Assembly (NCBI GenBank): GCA_028293465.1
Contig: JAQGOT010000317.1
Coordinates: forward strand, 1-8,956
DNA length: 8,956 nt
Source of the DNA: Pedosphaera sp.
GTDB lineage: Bacteria > Verrucomicrobiota > Verrucomicrobiia > Limisphaerales > Pedosphaeraceae
Direction: 5' to 3'
The notes under the pieces were generated by a model. It was given only the letters and a program-made list of their open reading frames with translations. It did no database searches and had not been told where the DNA came from. How positions within the stretch are numbered: the stretch's first letter is position 1; each line of letters opens with the position of its first letter. A program made the translations under genes and the position numbers. Positions 1-5,771 of the stretch are shown piece after piece.

Positions 1-2196
1 GAAAATCAACAATGGACCGAAAGTTCCAGTTCGCCGGAGCCGGGCCCGGGCGACCTCGGTGCGGGCTGGCAGGAGGACGGCGTGTTTCGGCTCCTGTTTG
101 AATCCAGCCAGCGGGCGATCTTGCTCCACGACCCGGAAACCCAAGCCATGCTGGATTGCAATCCGGCCGCGGTGTTGATGTGGGGCTGCGCCCGCAAGGA
201 GGAGATTTTGCGCGTGCAGTGGAAAGATCTCGCGCCCGAATTCCAACCCGACGGCAGCCGTTCGGCGGACCGGATCGCCGAGACCGCCCGGCGGGCGATG
301 GAGAACCGCAGCCAGGCATTTGAGTGGATGGCCCGCCGTGTCACGGGACAATCCTTTGAAATTGAAGGCACCTTCACCTTCATTCAATTCCGGGAGCGGT
401 CGCTGCTGGCGACCATTTGCCGCGACATTTCCGAACTCAAAAAAACCGAAGCCCGCATCCAACAGCAGACGCACGAGCTCGAAGCGCGCGTGCACGAGCG
501 GACCGTGGAGTTGGTCGGGGCCAACGAGCAGTTGAAAGCGGAGATCCGCGGGCGACGCCGCAAAGAAAAGATTCAGACCGCATTGTACCAGATTTCCGAG
601 GCCATTCACACCACGGAGGACCTGGACAGCCTTTACAAGCGGATCCATGCGACCATCCGGGGATTGATGCACGCCAAGAACTTTTATATCGCGCTCCATG
701 ATCCGGGGACGGAATTGGTCCACTTCTCGTATTTTGTGGATGAGGTGGACCCGGTTCCCACGCCGATGAAGATGACCACCGGCCCCACCGGTCGCGTGCT
801 GCGCACCGGGAAGTCGTTGCTTGTTTATCGACAAACACTCGCCCGCGAATCGCAACCCGGCGGCACCGCGATGGTGGAACCGGGCGGTGAAGTTTTTTAT
901 GTCGAGACGGGCTCGGCGGCGGCCGTGTGGTTGGGCGTGCCCTTGAGTGATCGCGGGCAGGTTTTCGGCGTGATGGCGGTGCAGGATTACCACAACGAAA
1001 AGGCTTACGGTGAGGAAGAGCGGCAGATCCTGACGTTTATCGGCGAGCAAACCGCCCTGGCCATCCAACGCAAGCGTTCCGAACAGGCCTTGCGCGAGTC
1101 GGAGCAGAAATTCCGCGCGCTCTTCGAGGCCGGCAGCCAGGGCGTCATGTTGCACGACGAGCACCAACTCCTCGAGGTAAATCCGGCGACGGTCCGAATC
1201 CTCGGCTTTAATGGCCCCGAAGATTTGGTCGGGCGGCATCCGGCGGAAATTTCCGCACCCATCCAACTCAACGGCGAACCGGCGGAAGGGTTGGCTCGCC
1301 GCCACATTGAGGCCTGCATCACCAACGGGAGCACCCGCTTCGACTGGCTCACCCGCCACGCCAAAGGCCATGAAATCCCCATCGAGGTCATCCTCACCCG
1401 GATCCAGATGGGCGGGCGCTATCTCATCCAGGCGGTTTTCAACGACATTTCCGAGCGCAAGCGTGCCGAGGCCGAATTGCACCGCACCCTGGCTCGCGAA
1501 AAGGAATTGGGCCAGCTCAAGGGCAATTTCGTCTCCATGGTCTCCCACGAGTTCCGCACGCCGCTCGGCGTGATCATGTCCTCAGCGGAAATTTTGGCAT
1601 CTTATTTTGACCAACTCGAGGCGAACGAACGGCTGGCACACCTGGAATCCATTCAAAAAAACACGCGCCGCATGGCCAACTTGATGGAGGAAGTTTTGTT
1701 GTTCAGCACGGTCGAGGCCGGCAAAATGGATTTCCGGCCCGCGCCGCTCAAACTGGAGGGTTTCTGCCGCCGCCTGACCGAAGATTTATTGGCCGCCACC
1801 GGCCGCAAGTGCCCGATTCTTTTCACCGGCCGATCCCTGCCGGCCGCGGCGCTGGCCGATGAAAGGCTGCTGCGCCATATCTTCACCAACCTGCTGACCA
1901 ATGCGGTGAAGTATTCAAAGCCGGGACTCGCGGTGCATTTTGAAATCGCGCGCGACGGAACCGAGGCGCTTTGCCGGGTTCGCGACGAGGGCATCGGGAT
2001 TCCTGAAGCGGATTTGGAGTGGTTGTTCAAGGCCTTCCATCGCGGCGGGAATGTGGGCAACGCGCCCGGGAATGGTTTGGGCCTGGTGATTGTCAAACGC
2101 TGTGTTGAATTGCACGGTGGTCAGATTATAGTCGAGAGCGTGGTCGGAAAGGGAACGGCCGTGACGGTGAGAGTTCCGGCGTTCCCGGTTGCGTGA
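1..2196 (+). CDS. PAS-GAF-PAS sensor histidine kinase, 5'-partial
   Basis: This is a sensor kinase that would autophosphorylate on His and pass the phosphate to a response regulator, most likely the next gene. The frame is open from base 1, so the true start is probably upstream; a GTG at 82 is the first usable internal start and is used for numbering. Domains in order: PAS (about 1-115, ending in CRDISELKKTEAR), a Glu/Gln-rich coiled coil (about 118-160), GAF (about 165-330), a second PAS (about 340-460, ending NDISERKRAEAEL), HisKA with VSHEFRTPL and phospho-acceptor His489, and HATPase with the N box (LLTNAVKYS), G1 (DEGIGIP, Asp635) and G2 (GNGLGLVIVK). All catalytic motifs are intact. 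No transmembrane segment is visible, so the part seen would be cytoplasmic, although a missing N-terminus could change that. PAS and GAF suggest small-molecule or redox sensing; the ligand is unknown. Confidence 0.95.
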   Translation, partial: ENQQWTESSSSPEPGPGDLGAGWQEDGVFRLLFESSQRAILLHDPETQAMLDCNPAAVLMWGCARKEEILRVQWKDLAPEFQPDGSRSADRIAETARRAMENRSQAFEWMARRVTGQSFEIEGTFTFIQFRERSLLATICRDISELKKTEARIQQQTHELEARVHERTVELVGANEQLKAEIRGRRRKEKIQTALYQISEAIHTTEDLDSLYKRIHATIRGLMHAKNFYIALHDPGTELVHFSYFVDEVDPVPTPMKMTTGPTGRVLRTGKSLLVYRQTLARESQPGGTAMVEPGGEVFYVETGSAAAVWLGVPLSDRGQVFGVMAVQDYHNEKAYGEEERQILTFIGEQTALAIQRKRSEQALRESEQKFRALFEAGSQGVMLHDEHQLLEVNPATVRILGFNGPEDLVGRHPAEISAPIQLNGEPAEGLARRHIEACITNGSTRFDWLTRHAKGHEIPIEVILTRIQMGGRYLIQAVFNDISERKRAEAELHRTLAREKELGQLKGNFVSMVSHEFRTPLGVIMSSAEILASYFDQLEANERLAHLESIQKNTRRMANLMEEVLLFSTVEAGKMDFRPAPLKLEGFCRRLTEDLLAATGRKCPILFTGRSLPAAALADERLLRHIFTNLLTNAVKYSKPGLAVHFEIARDGTEALCRVRDEGIGIPEADLEWLFKAFHRGGNVGNAPGNGLGLVIVKRCVELHGGQIIVESVVGKGTAVTVRVPAFPVA

Positions 2197-2244
2197 TGGC
2201 GAGCCGTGACCCGGGTCAGGGCTGTGGAAAGGAAGATCGAGCTT

Positions 2245-2880
2245 ATGAAGAAAATCCTGGTGATTGAGGACGAACCGGAAATGCTCCGGAACCTGCTGAC
2301 CATTTTGCGTCTCGAGAAATACCATCCGCTCGGCGCCGAGAACGGCCGGCGCGGGCTTGAAGCGGCCCAGACCCAAAAGCCCGACCTGATCCTCTGCGAT
2401 GTGATGATGCCCGAACTCGACGGTTACGGCGTGCTGCGAGCCCTCCGGGCGAACGCCGCCACGGTGACCATCCCCTTTATTTTTCTGACCGCGAAGGGCG
2501 AGAAATTGGACCAGCGCAACGGCATGGATTTGGGCGCCGACGATTACCTCACCAAACCGGTGGGCAAAGTTGAGCTGCTGAGCGCGATTGTGGCGCGCCT
2601 CCAACGCCAGGAACAACAAGCGAAACCCCAGTTCAAACCAAACTTTTCCTCCCACACACCGCTGCTCGCCCTCGGCCTCACCCCCCGCGCGGCGGAAACG
2701 CTCCTCTGGGTCTCCCAGGGCAAGACCAACTCGGACATCGCGGTCATCCTCGGCATCAGCGAATCGACGGTGAAAAAGCATTTGCTCGAGATACTTGAAA
2801 AGCTGAACGTCGAGACCCGCAGCGCCGCCCTGCTTTCCGCCCTGGAGATTCTCAGCTCCCCCGCCGCCCACGGTAGCTAA
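2245..2880 (+). CDS. Response regulator, receiver plus LuxR/NarL-type HTH
   Basis: This is a DNA-binding response regulator of 211 residues and the probable partner of the kinase 48 bases upstream. The receiver (about 1-120) begins MKKILVIEDEPEML, with acidic pocket E8/D9, phospho-acceptor Asp52 in CDVMMPELDGYG, switch Thr82 in FLTAK and Lys104 in DDYLTKPV. A short linker leads to a LuxR/GerE HTH (about 140-205) with LTPRAAETLLWVSQGKTN and SDIAVILGISESTVKKHL, the usual recognition-helix pattern. I chose ATG 2245 because AGGAAG (2230-2235) lies 9 bases before it and the receiver fold starts there. A GTG at 2206 would add 13 residues with no fold counterpart. Kinases of the HisKA type more often pair with winged-helix regulators, so a LuxR-type output is slightly unusual but not rare. 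Target promoters are unknown; the repeat array at 3197-3262 is one nearby candidate. Confidence 0.93.
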   Translation: MKKILVIEDEPEMLRNLLTILRLEKYHPLGAENGRRGLEAAQTQKPDLILCDVMMPELDGYGVLRALRANAATVTIPFIFLTAKGEKLDQRNGMDLGADDYLTKPVGKVELLSAIVARLQRQEQQAKPQFKPNFSSHTPLLALGLTPRAAETLLWVSQGKTNSDIAVILGISESTVKKHLLEILEKLNVETRSAALLSALEILSSPAAHGS

Positions 2881-3025
2881 GCGGGTTGTGCTTATTAATG
2901 AGACACTTTCCGTAGCCGGCACCCCGGGCCTCGCGGTGAGCTTCAACCCGCGGTGTCGCATGTATTTTGAATACCCGCTTGGGCAGGGCGACCGCGCCCA
3001 ACCACCGCGCGGCCACCCTCCGTTC

Positions 3026-3058
3026 CCCTCGCCCCGTGAGGCACGAGCGGGGAGAGGG
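3026..3058. repeat. GC-rich intergenic hairpin (repeat-like)
   Basis: CCCTCGCCCCG (3026-3036) faces CGGGGAGAGGG (3048-3058), an 11-base stem with a single mismatch around the 11-base loop TGAGGCACGAG. The CCCTC/GAGGG stem resembles the palindromic intergenic repeats that are scattered in many copies in some GC-rich bacterial genomes. It has no T-tract, so intrinsic termination is not well supported, although it could still stabilise the 3' end of the upstream mRNA. Only one copy is present here, so the repeat status is inferred. Confidence 0.45.
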
Positions 3059-3196
3059 AGCCGGAAGGGGCCGCTGGCCGCACCAGCCCCGGGGAACCGC
3101 CGGCGCCACGCCCGGCGTCAGCCCGCTTTTGAATCCGCTGCCGGTCCGGCGGCGCACGTGCCGGTTCAATTCAGCAGCGCTGCCCCCTAACGCAAA

Positions 3197-3262
3197 CTTC
3201 GTCACCTCTTCGTCACCCAAATGACAAGATTGTCATCTTCCGTTCATCACGCGTTCATGAAA
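3197..3262 (+). promoter_or_regulatory. Phased 11-base repeat array, Pho-box-like operator
   Basis: Five similar heptamers are spaced by helical turns. CTTCGTCACC occurs exactly twice, at 3197-3206 and 3208-3217, with cores CGTCACC at 3200 and 3211. TGTCATC (3231), GTTCATC (3242) and GTTCATG (3253) then follow at exact 11-base steps. The two groups are 20 bases apart. Direct repeats of 7 bases at 11-base spacing are the known architecture of PhoB/PhoP boxes (TGTCAT units in enterobacteria, GTTCAC units in streptomycetes). Both the spacing and the core match that pattern, but binding by a PhoB/PhoP relative is inference. The adjacent response regulator has a LuxR-type HTH and is not an obvious PhoB homologue. 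The array lies about 175-240 bases before the 3437 gene and is the best candidate control site for the biosynthetic run. Confidence 0.4.
3221..3236. promoter_or_regulatory. Perfect inverted repeat, candidate operator
   Basis: ATGACAAGATTGTCAT is a perfect 7-base inverted repeat with a 2-base centre. Its right arm overlaps the TGTCATC unit of the phased array, and its left arm presents TGTCAT on the opposite strand. It could be the site of a dimeric regulator or an inverted pair of the same half-site. Its location in a non-coding, promoter-like stretch supports a regulatory role. The bound protein is unknown. Confidence 0.35.
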
Positions 3263-3351
3263 GTCTGGCAGGCTCTCCAAACTAGGCATGCATCCGGCGA
3301 AACAGCACAGTCAAAACAACTTGGAACTGGGCGGATTAGTTCGCGGAACGC

Positions 3352-3418
3352 TGGCCTGCGGAGGCTTGGTGGACGGCGTAACTGGCTGCGTGTCAGAGGA
3401 GTGCCGCCTGAGAGGCCA
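3352..3418 (+). other. Possible structured 5' leader before the 3437 gene
   Basis: TGGCCT (3352-3357) is perfectly complementary to AGGCCA (3413-3418). Just inside, GCGG (3358-3361) can pair with CCGC (3404-3407), or AGGC (3362-3365) with GCCT (3406-3409). Together these could close a stem over about 40 bases, ending 18 bases before the ATG at 3437. That ATG has no Shine-Dalgarno site, so a structured leader might influence translation. I do not recognise a known riboswitch class, and stems of this length can arise by chance in GC-rich DNA. Confidence 0.2.
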
Positions 3419-3436
3419 CAATAGCAAATAAATTTT

Positions 3437-4477
3437 ATGCAAACCGCCAAGTCAGAAATCAAAGATCCAAAGCTCACCAACGGACATTCAACACCGATGC
3501 ATGGGCCGGACCATGCCGCCGGCCTTTTTGATGGGCATTCCAAGGTCGGGGTCGGGGTTTACGATGGACTCTCGGCGTTGCTGGCCGCGAAGTGGCATTT
3601 TGATTTCGTTTGGGTGAGCAGCTTTTGTTGCTCCGCCGCCGCGGGCCTGTCCGACGTCGGGATCATCGGCCCCGACGAGATCCTGACCGTGATCCGGTGT
3701 GTTCACCGGTCAGTGAGCCTCCCCATTGTGGTGGATATCGACTCCGGCTATGGCGATCCGGTGAAGGCATTTCATGTGGTCGAGGCCATGGCCCGGGCCG
3801 GCGCCGCCGCGCTGTGCATTGAGGACAACCCCATCTCCAAACGGTGCAGCCTTTATGCGGGTTACGATCGAGAACTGGTTTCGGTGGATGAACATGTTGC
3901 CCGGTTGCGGGCGGTGCGGGCGGGAGTGAGCAAAGCCGGTTCCACCTGCCGGGTTATCGCCCGGACCGAGGCGCTGGTCGCGGGTTTGGGCGTGAAGGAG
4001 GCTTTGCGCCGGGCCACCGCCTACGCCGATGCCGGGGCGGATGCCGTGTTCATCCAGTCCTTGGATGCGACCGGTAGTGAAGTGCTGACGTTCGGGCGGG
4101 AATGGCGGCGCCGGACGCCGCTCTTCATCGCCCCCACGCGGCTTCCCAAAATCACCAAGAAGGAGTTCTTCGCGGCCGGGATTTCCCACGCCATTTTCGC
4201 CAATCAAGGCTTGCGGGCTGCTTATTCGGCCATTGACCGCACGTTCAGCACGCTGGCCGGGGCCGAATCCGCCCAATCAGTGGAGCCCGATATTTCGACG
4301 GTTTCAACCGTTGCCACGCTGGTGGGCGCGCAAAAAATTGTTGAACTCGAGGCGTTGCTGGCCCAAACCAACGGGGTGTCGGCTCCCGCACGAGTTAAGA
4401 CGCCTGCCCGACCGGTGTTGCAGCCGGGCCGGAAACCCGCTGGTCGCAACGGTGCCAAGGCCGTCCGCAAGGCGTAA
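3437..4477 (+). CDS. PEP mutase-subfamily enzyme (ICL/PEPM superfamily), atypical active site
   Basis: This is a 346-residue TIM-barrel enzyme of the isocitrate lyase/PEP mutase superfamily. From Trp59 to Ser138 it aligns without gaps to mollusc PEP mutase as I remember it. Metal ligands Asp73, Asp100, Asp102 (VDIDSGYGDP) and Glu129 match D58, D85, D87 and E114, and Arg176 (ARTEA) matches R159. The late segments FIAPTRLPKITKKEF and IFANQGLRAAYSAI also follow that subfamily rather than methylisocitrate lyases. The gating loop is EDNPISKRCSLY: Lys135 is kept, but Asn131 replaces Lys, Cys137 replaces the mutase Asn, and Gln207 replaces His190. The EDKxxxxxNS signature is therefore absent. The KRC is reminiscent of lyases. 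PEP mutase, phosphonopyruvate hydrolase-like and C-C lyase activities all remain possible. Residues 310-346 form a basic, Ala/Pro/Lys-rich, probably disordered tail. The ATG at 3437 is the first start after an in-frame TAG at 3422; it has no clear SD site. It is probably the first gene of the run. Confidence 0.85.
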   Translation: MQTAKSEIKDPKLTNGHSTPMHGPDHAAGLFDGHSKVGVGVYDGLSALLAAKWHFDFVWVSSFCCSAAAGLSDVGIIGPDEILTVIRCVHRSVSLPIVVDIDSGYGDPVKAFHVVEAMARAGAAALCIEDNPISKRCSLYAGYDRELVSVDEHVARLRAVRAGVSKAGSTCRVIARTEALVAGLGVKEALRRATAYADAGADAVFIQSLDATGSEVLTFGREWRRRTPLFIAPTRLPKITKKEFFAAGISHAIFANQGLRAAYSAIDRTFSTLAGAESAQSVEPDISTVSTVATLVGAQKIVELEALLAQTNGVSAPARVKTPARPVLQPGRKPAGRNGAKAVRKA

Positions 4478-4493
4478 GAGCGCGCTCACTGAA

Positions 4494-4532
4494 ATGCAAA
4501 CGACGCGGGCCGCCAGCCGGCCCGCACCCTGA
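4494..4532 (+). other. 12-codon mini-ORF in the spacer (speculative)
   Basis: An ATG at 4494 opens a 12-codon frame (MQTTRAASRPAP) ending in TGA at 4530-4532, 6 bases before the aminotransferase ATG. Its start ATGCAAAC repeats the first eight bases of the 3437 gene. It spans the whole hairpin at 4505-4525. It could let ribosomes open the hairpin and reach the next start, but it has no SD site and may be chance. Confidence 0.15.
4505..4525 (+). other. GC-rich hairpin just before the aminotransferase start
   Basis: GCGGGCCG (4505-4512) and CGGCCCGC (4518-4525) form a perfect 8-base stem with the 5-base loop CCAGC. It lies in the 61-base spacer after the PEP-mutase-like gene and ends 13 bases before ATG 4539, where a ribosome binding site would be expected but none is seen. 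There is no T-tract, so it is more likely an mRNA-processing, stability or translation-control element, or a dispersed palindrome, than a strong terminator. Confidence 0.45.
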
Positions 4533-4538
4533 CACCTT

Positions 4539-5771
4539 ATGCAAAAAGACCCGCTGCTCCAAGGCACCCCGCAGCGCGACCTGCTGGCGGAGCGCATGAA
4601 GCTCCTCGCCGGCTCCCAGACTTCGGGCATGCGCAACCGCGCGCGCAAGCTGCGTTCCGAGGGCATCCATGTCGTTAACTTCGCCGCCGGCGAACTGGAT
4701 CAGGACACGAGTTCGAGCATCAAGGACGCCGCCCGCCAGGCGATTGATTCCGGCCGCACCCAATACACCGATACGCTGGGCATTAATGAACTGCGCGAGC
4801 GGGTCGCCCATAAGATCACCGAAAAGACCGGGGTCACTTACCTCGCGGATGAAGTTGGTTTTACCGCCGGCGCCAAACAAGCGCTGTTCAACGCCAATTT
4901 TGTGGTCTTTCAGCCGGGGGATGAAGTCATCATTCCCGCCCCTTATTGGGTGACGCTCCCAGAACAGGTGCGTCTCACCGGCGCGACGCCCGTCATCCTG
5001 CCGACCGTGCATAATGAGTTTCAGATCGACGTGGGCGAACTCGCGCAACTCATCACCCCCAAAACCCGCGGGATCATCCTCAATACGCCGCACAATCCGA
5101 CGGGCGTGGTTTATTCCGCCCGCGTGCTGGAACAGATCGCCCGCTTGGTGTTGCAGCACGATTTGATCTGCATCTTCGACGAATGTTACGACGAGTTGGT
5201 CTATTCGCCCGCCGTCCATCACAACATCGTAAAGCTGGTCCCCGCCATGAAGGCGCGGACCATTCTGGTTGGTTCGCTGTCAAAGTCCTATTGCCTGGCG
5301 GGTTGGCGGGCTGGGTTCTTTGCCGCGCCCAAACCGGTCGTCAAGGCCATTGCCAATCTGCAAAGCCATATCGCGTCGAACCCGTGCAACCTGGTGCAGT
5401 ATGCCGCCGTGGCGGCGCTCGCTCCGGACAATGACGCTTTCGTGGCGGGAAACCGGGAGCTGTTGCGCGCTCAACGCGCCACCGCGTTGCAGCTCATCGA
5501 TAAGATTCCCGGTCTTCCGTGTGTGGTTCCTGAAGGGGCCTTTTATCTTTTCCCCGATGTCAGCTCGCTGTTCGAGAAGTCCTTCAAGGGCCAGCGCGTG
5601 GAGAATGTCGATCGTCTGGCGGAACTGCTCCTGGAGCATGCCCATATCGCCATCGTGCCGGGATCAGCCTTCGGAGCTGACCATCACATCCGCATCTCGT
5701 ACGCCATACCAACGGAGGAGATTATTGCTGGTTTGACCCGCCTCGGACAATTTGTTCAGTTGTTGTCGTGA
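4539..5771 (+). CDS. Class I PLP-dependent aminotransferase
   Basis: This is a fold-type I aminotransferase of 410 residues, the usual length of aspartate-aminotransferase-like (subgroup I-gamma) enzymes. Motifs in order: YTDTLGINELRERVA near the N-terminus, the AGAKQALFN cofactor-phosphate region, NTPHNPTG with Asn186, FDECYDELVY with Asp214 (pairs with the pyridine nitrogen) and Tyr217, SLSKSYCLAGWRAGF with Schiff-base Lys249, and HIRISYA with Arg385, which binds the substrate carboxylate. It should exchange an amino group between an amino acid and a 2-keto acid in the cytoplasm; the substrate cannot be read from sequence. Placed between a PEP-mutase-like enzyme and an ATP-grasp ligase, it plausibly turns the former's keto acid into an amino acid for the latter. 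It starts 61 bases after the previous stop, behind a GC hairpin and without a clear SD site. It ends in a 4-base overlap with the next gene. A housekeeping aspartate aminotransferase is the alternative. Confidence 0.93.
   Translation: MQKDPLLQGTPQRDLLAERMKLLAGSQTSGMRNRARKLRSEGIHVVNFAAGELDQDTSSSIKDAARQAIDSGRTQYTDTLGINELRERVAHKITEKTGVTYLADEVGFTAGAKQALFNANFVVFQPGDEVIIPAPYWVTLPEQVRLTGATPVILPTVHNEFQIDVGELAQLITPKTRGIILNTPHNPTGVVYSARVLEQIARLVLQHDLICIFDECYDELVYSPAVHHNIVKLVPAMKARTILVGSLSKSYCLAGWRAGFFAAPKPVVKAIANLQSHIASNPCNLVQYAAVAALAPDNDAFVAGNRELLRAQRATALQLIDKIPGLPCVVPEGAFYLFPDVSSLFEKSFKGQRVENVDRLAELLLEHAHIAIVPGSAFGADHHIRISYAIPTEEIIAGLTRLGQFVQLLS

Larger units (their letters stand above)
2881..3436. 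other. 556-base intergenic region, no convincing gene
   Basis: This gap separates the two-component system from the biosynthetic run. Short open frames exist on both strands, but none has a recognisable product or a good ribosome binding site. The left half is GC-rich and contains a 6-base inverted repeat TTGGGC/GCCCAA (2979-2984 with 2996-3001), a stronger hairpin (3026-3058) and a 10-base palindrome GCAGCGCTGC (3174-3183). From 3190 onward the base composition becomes less GC-rich and regulatory-looking, with the phased repeats described separately. The promoter of the 3437 gene should lie between about 3200 and 3430. I could not identify a convincing -35/-10 pair. No terminator with a T-tract follows the response regulator. 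Confidence 0.7.

Noticed and set aside
2206..2244. GTG start 39 bases upstream for the response regulator
   Set aside because: It would add 13 residues before the canonical receiver start, while ATG 2245 has AGGAAG at a good distance.
2886..2914. TTGTGC as a -35 element after the response regulator
   Set aside because: No -10-like hexamer lies at a suitable distance.
1915..2961. Long antisense open frame (348 codons) across the kinase end and the regulator
   Set aside because: It is opposite two well-supported genes, its composition is odd and it has no recognisable domain; GC-rich codon use opens such shadow frames.
2979..3001. TTGGGC/GCCCAA inverted repeat as a terminator for the regulator gene
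   Set aside because: The stem is only 6 bases, lies about 100 bases past the stop and has no T-tract.
2888..3224. Short open frames in the intergenic region
   Set aside because: They have no SD site or recognisable domain, and overlap the hairpins and repeats; composition looks non-coding.
3437..4477. Calling the enzyme a methylisocitrate lyase because of KRC in the loop
   Set aside because: The segments around the loop and the C-terminal half follow PEP mutase more closely, and the lyase KRCGH/KKCGH motif is not complete (KRCSL).
3437..4477. Calling it a confirmed PEP mutase
   Set aside because: The diagnostic EDKxxxxxNS motif is missing at two key positions and His190 is replaced by Gln.
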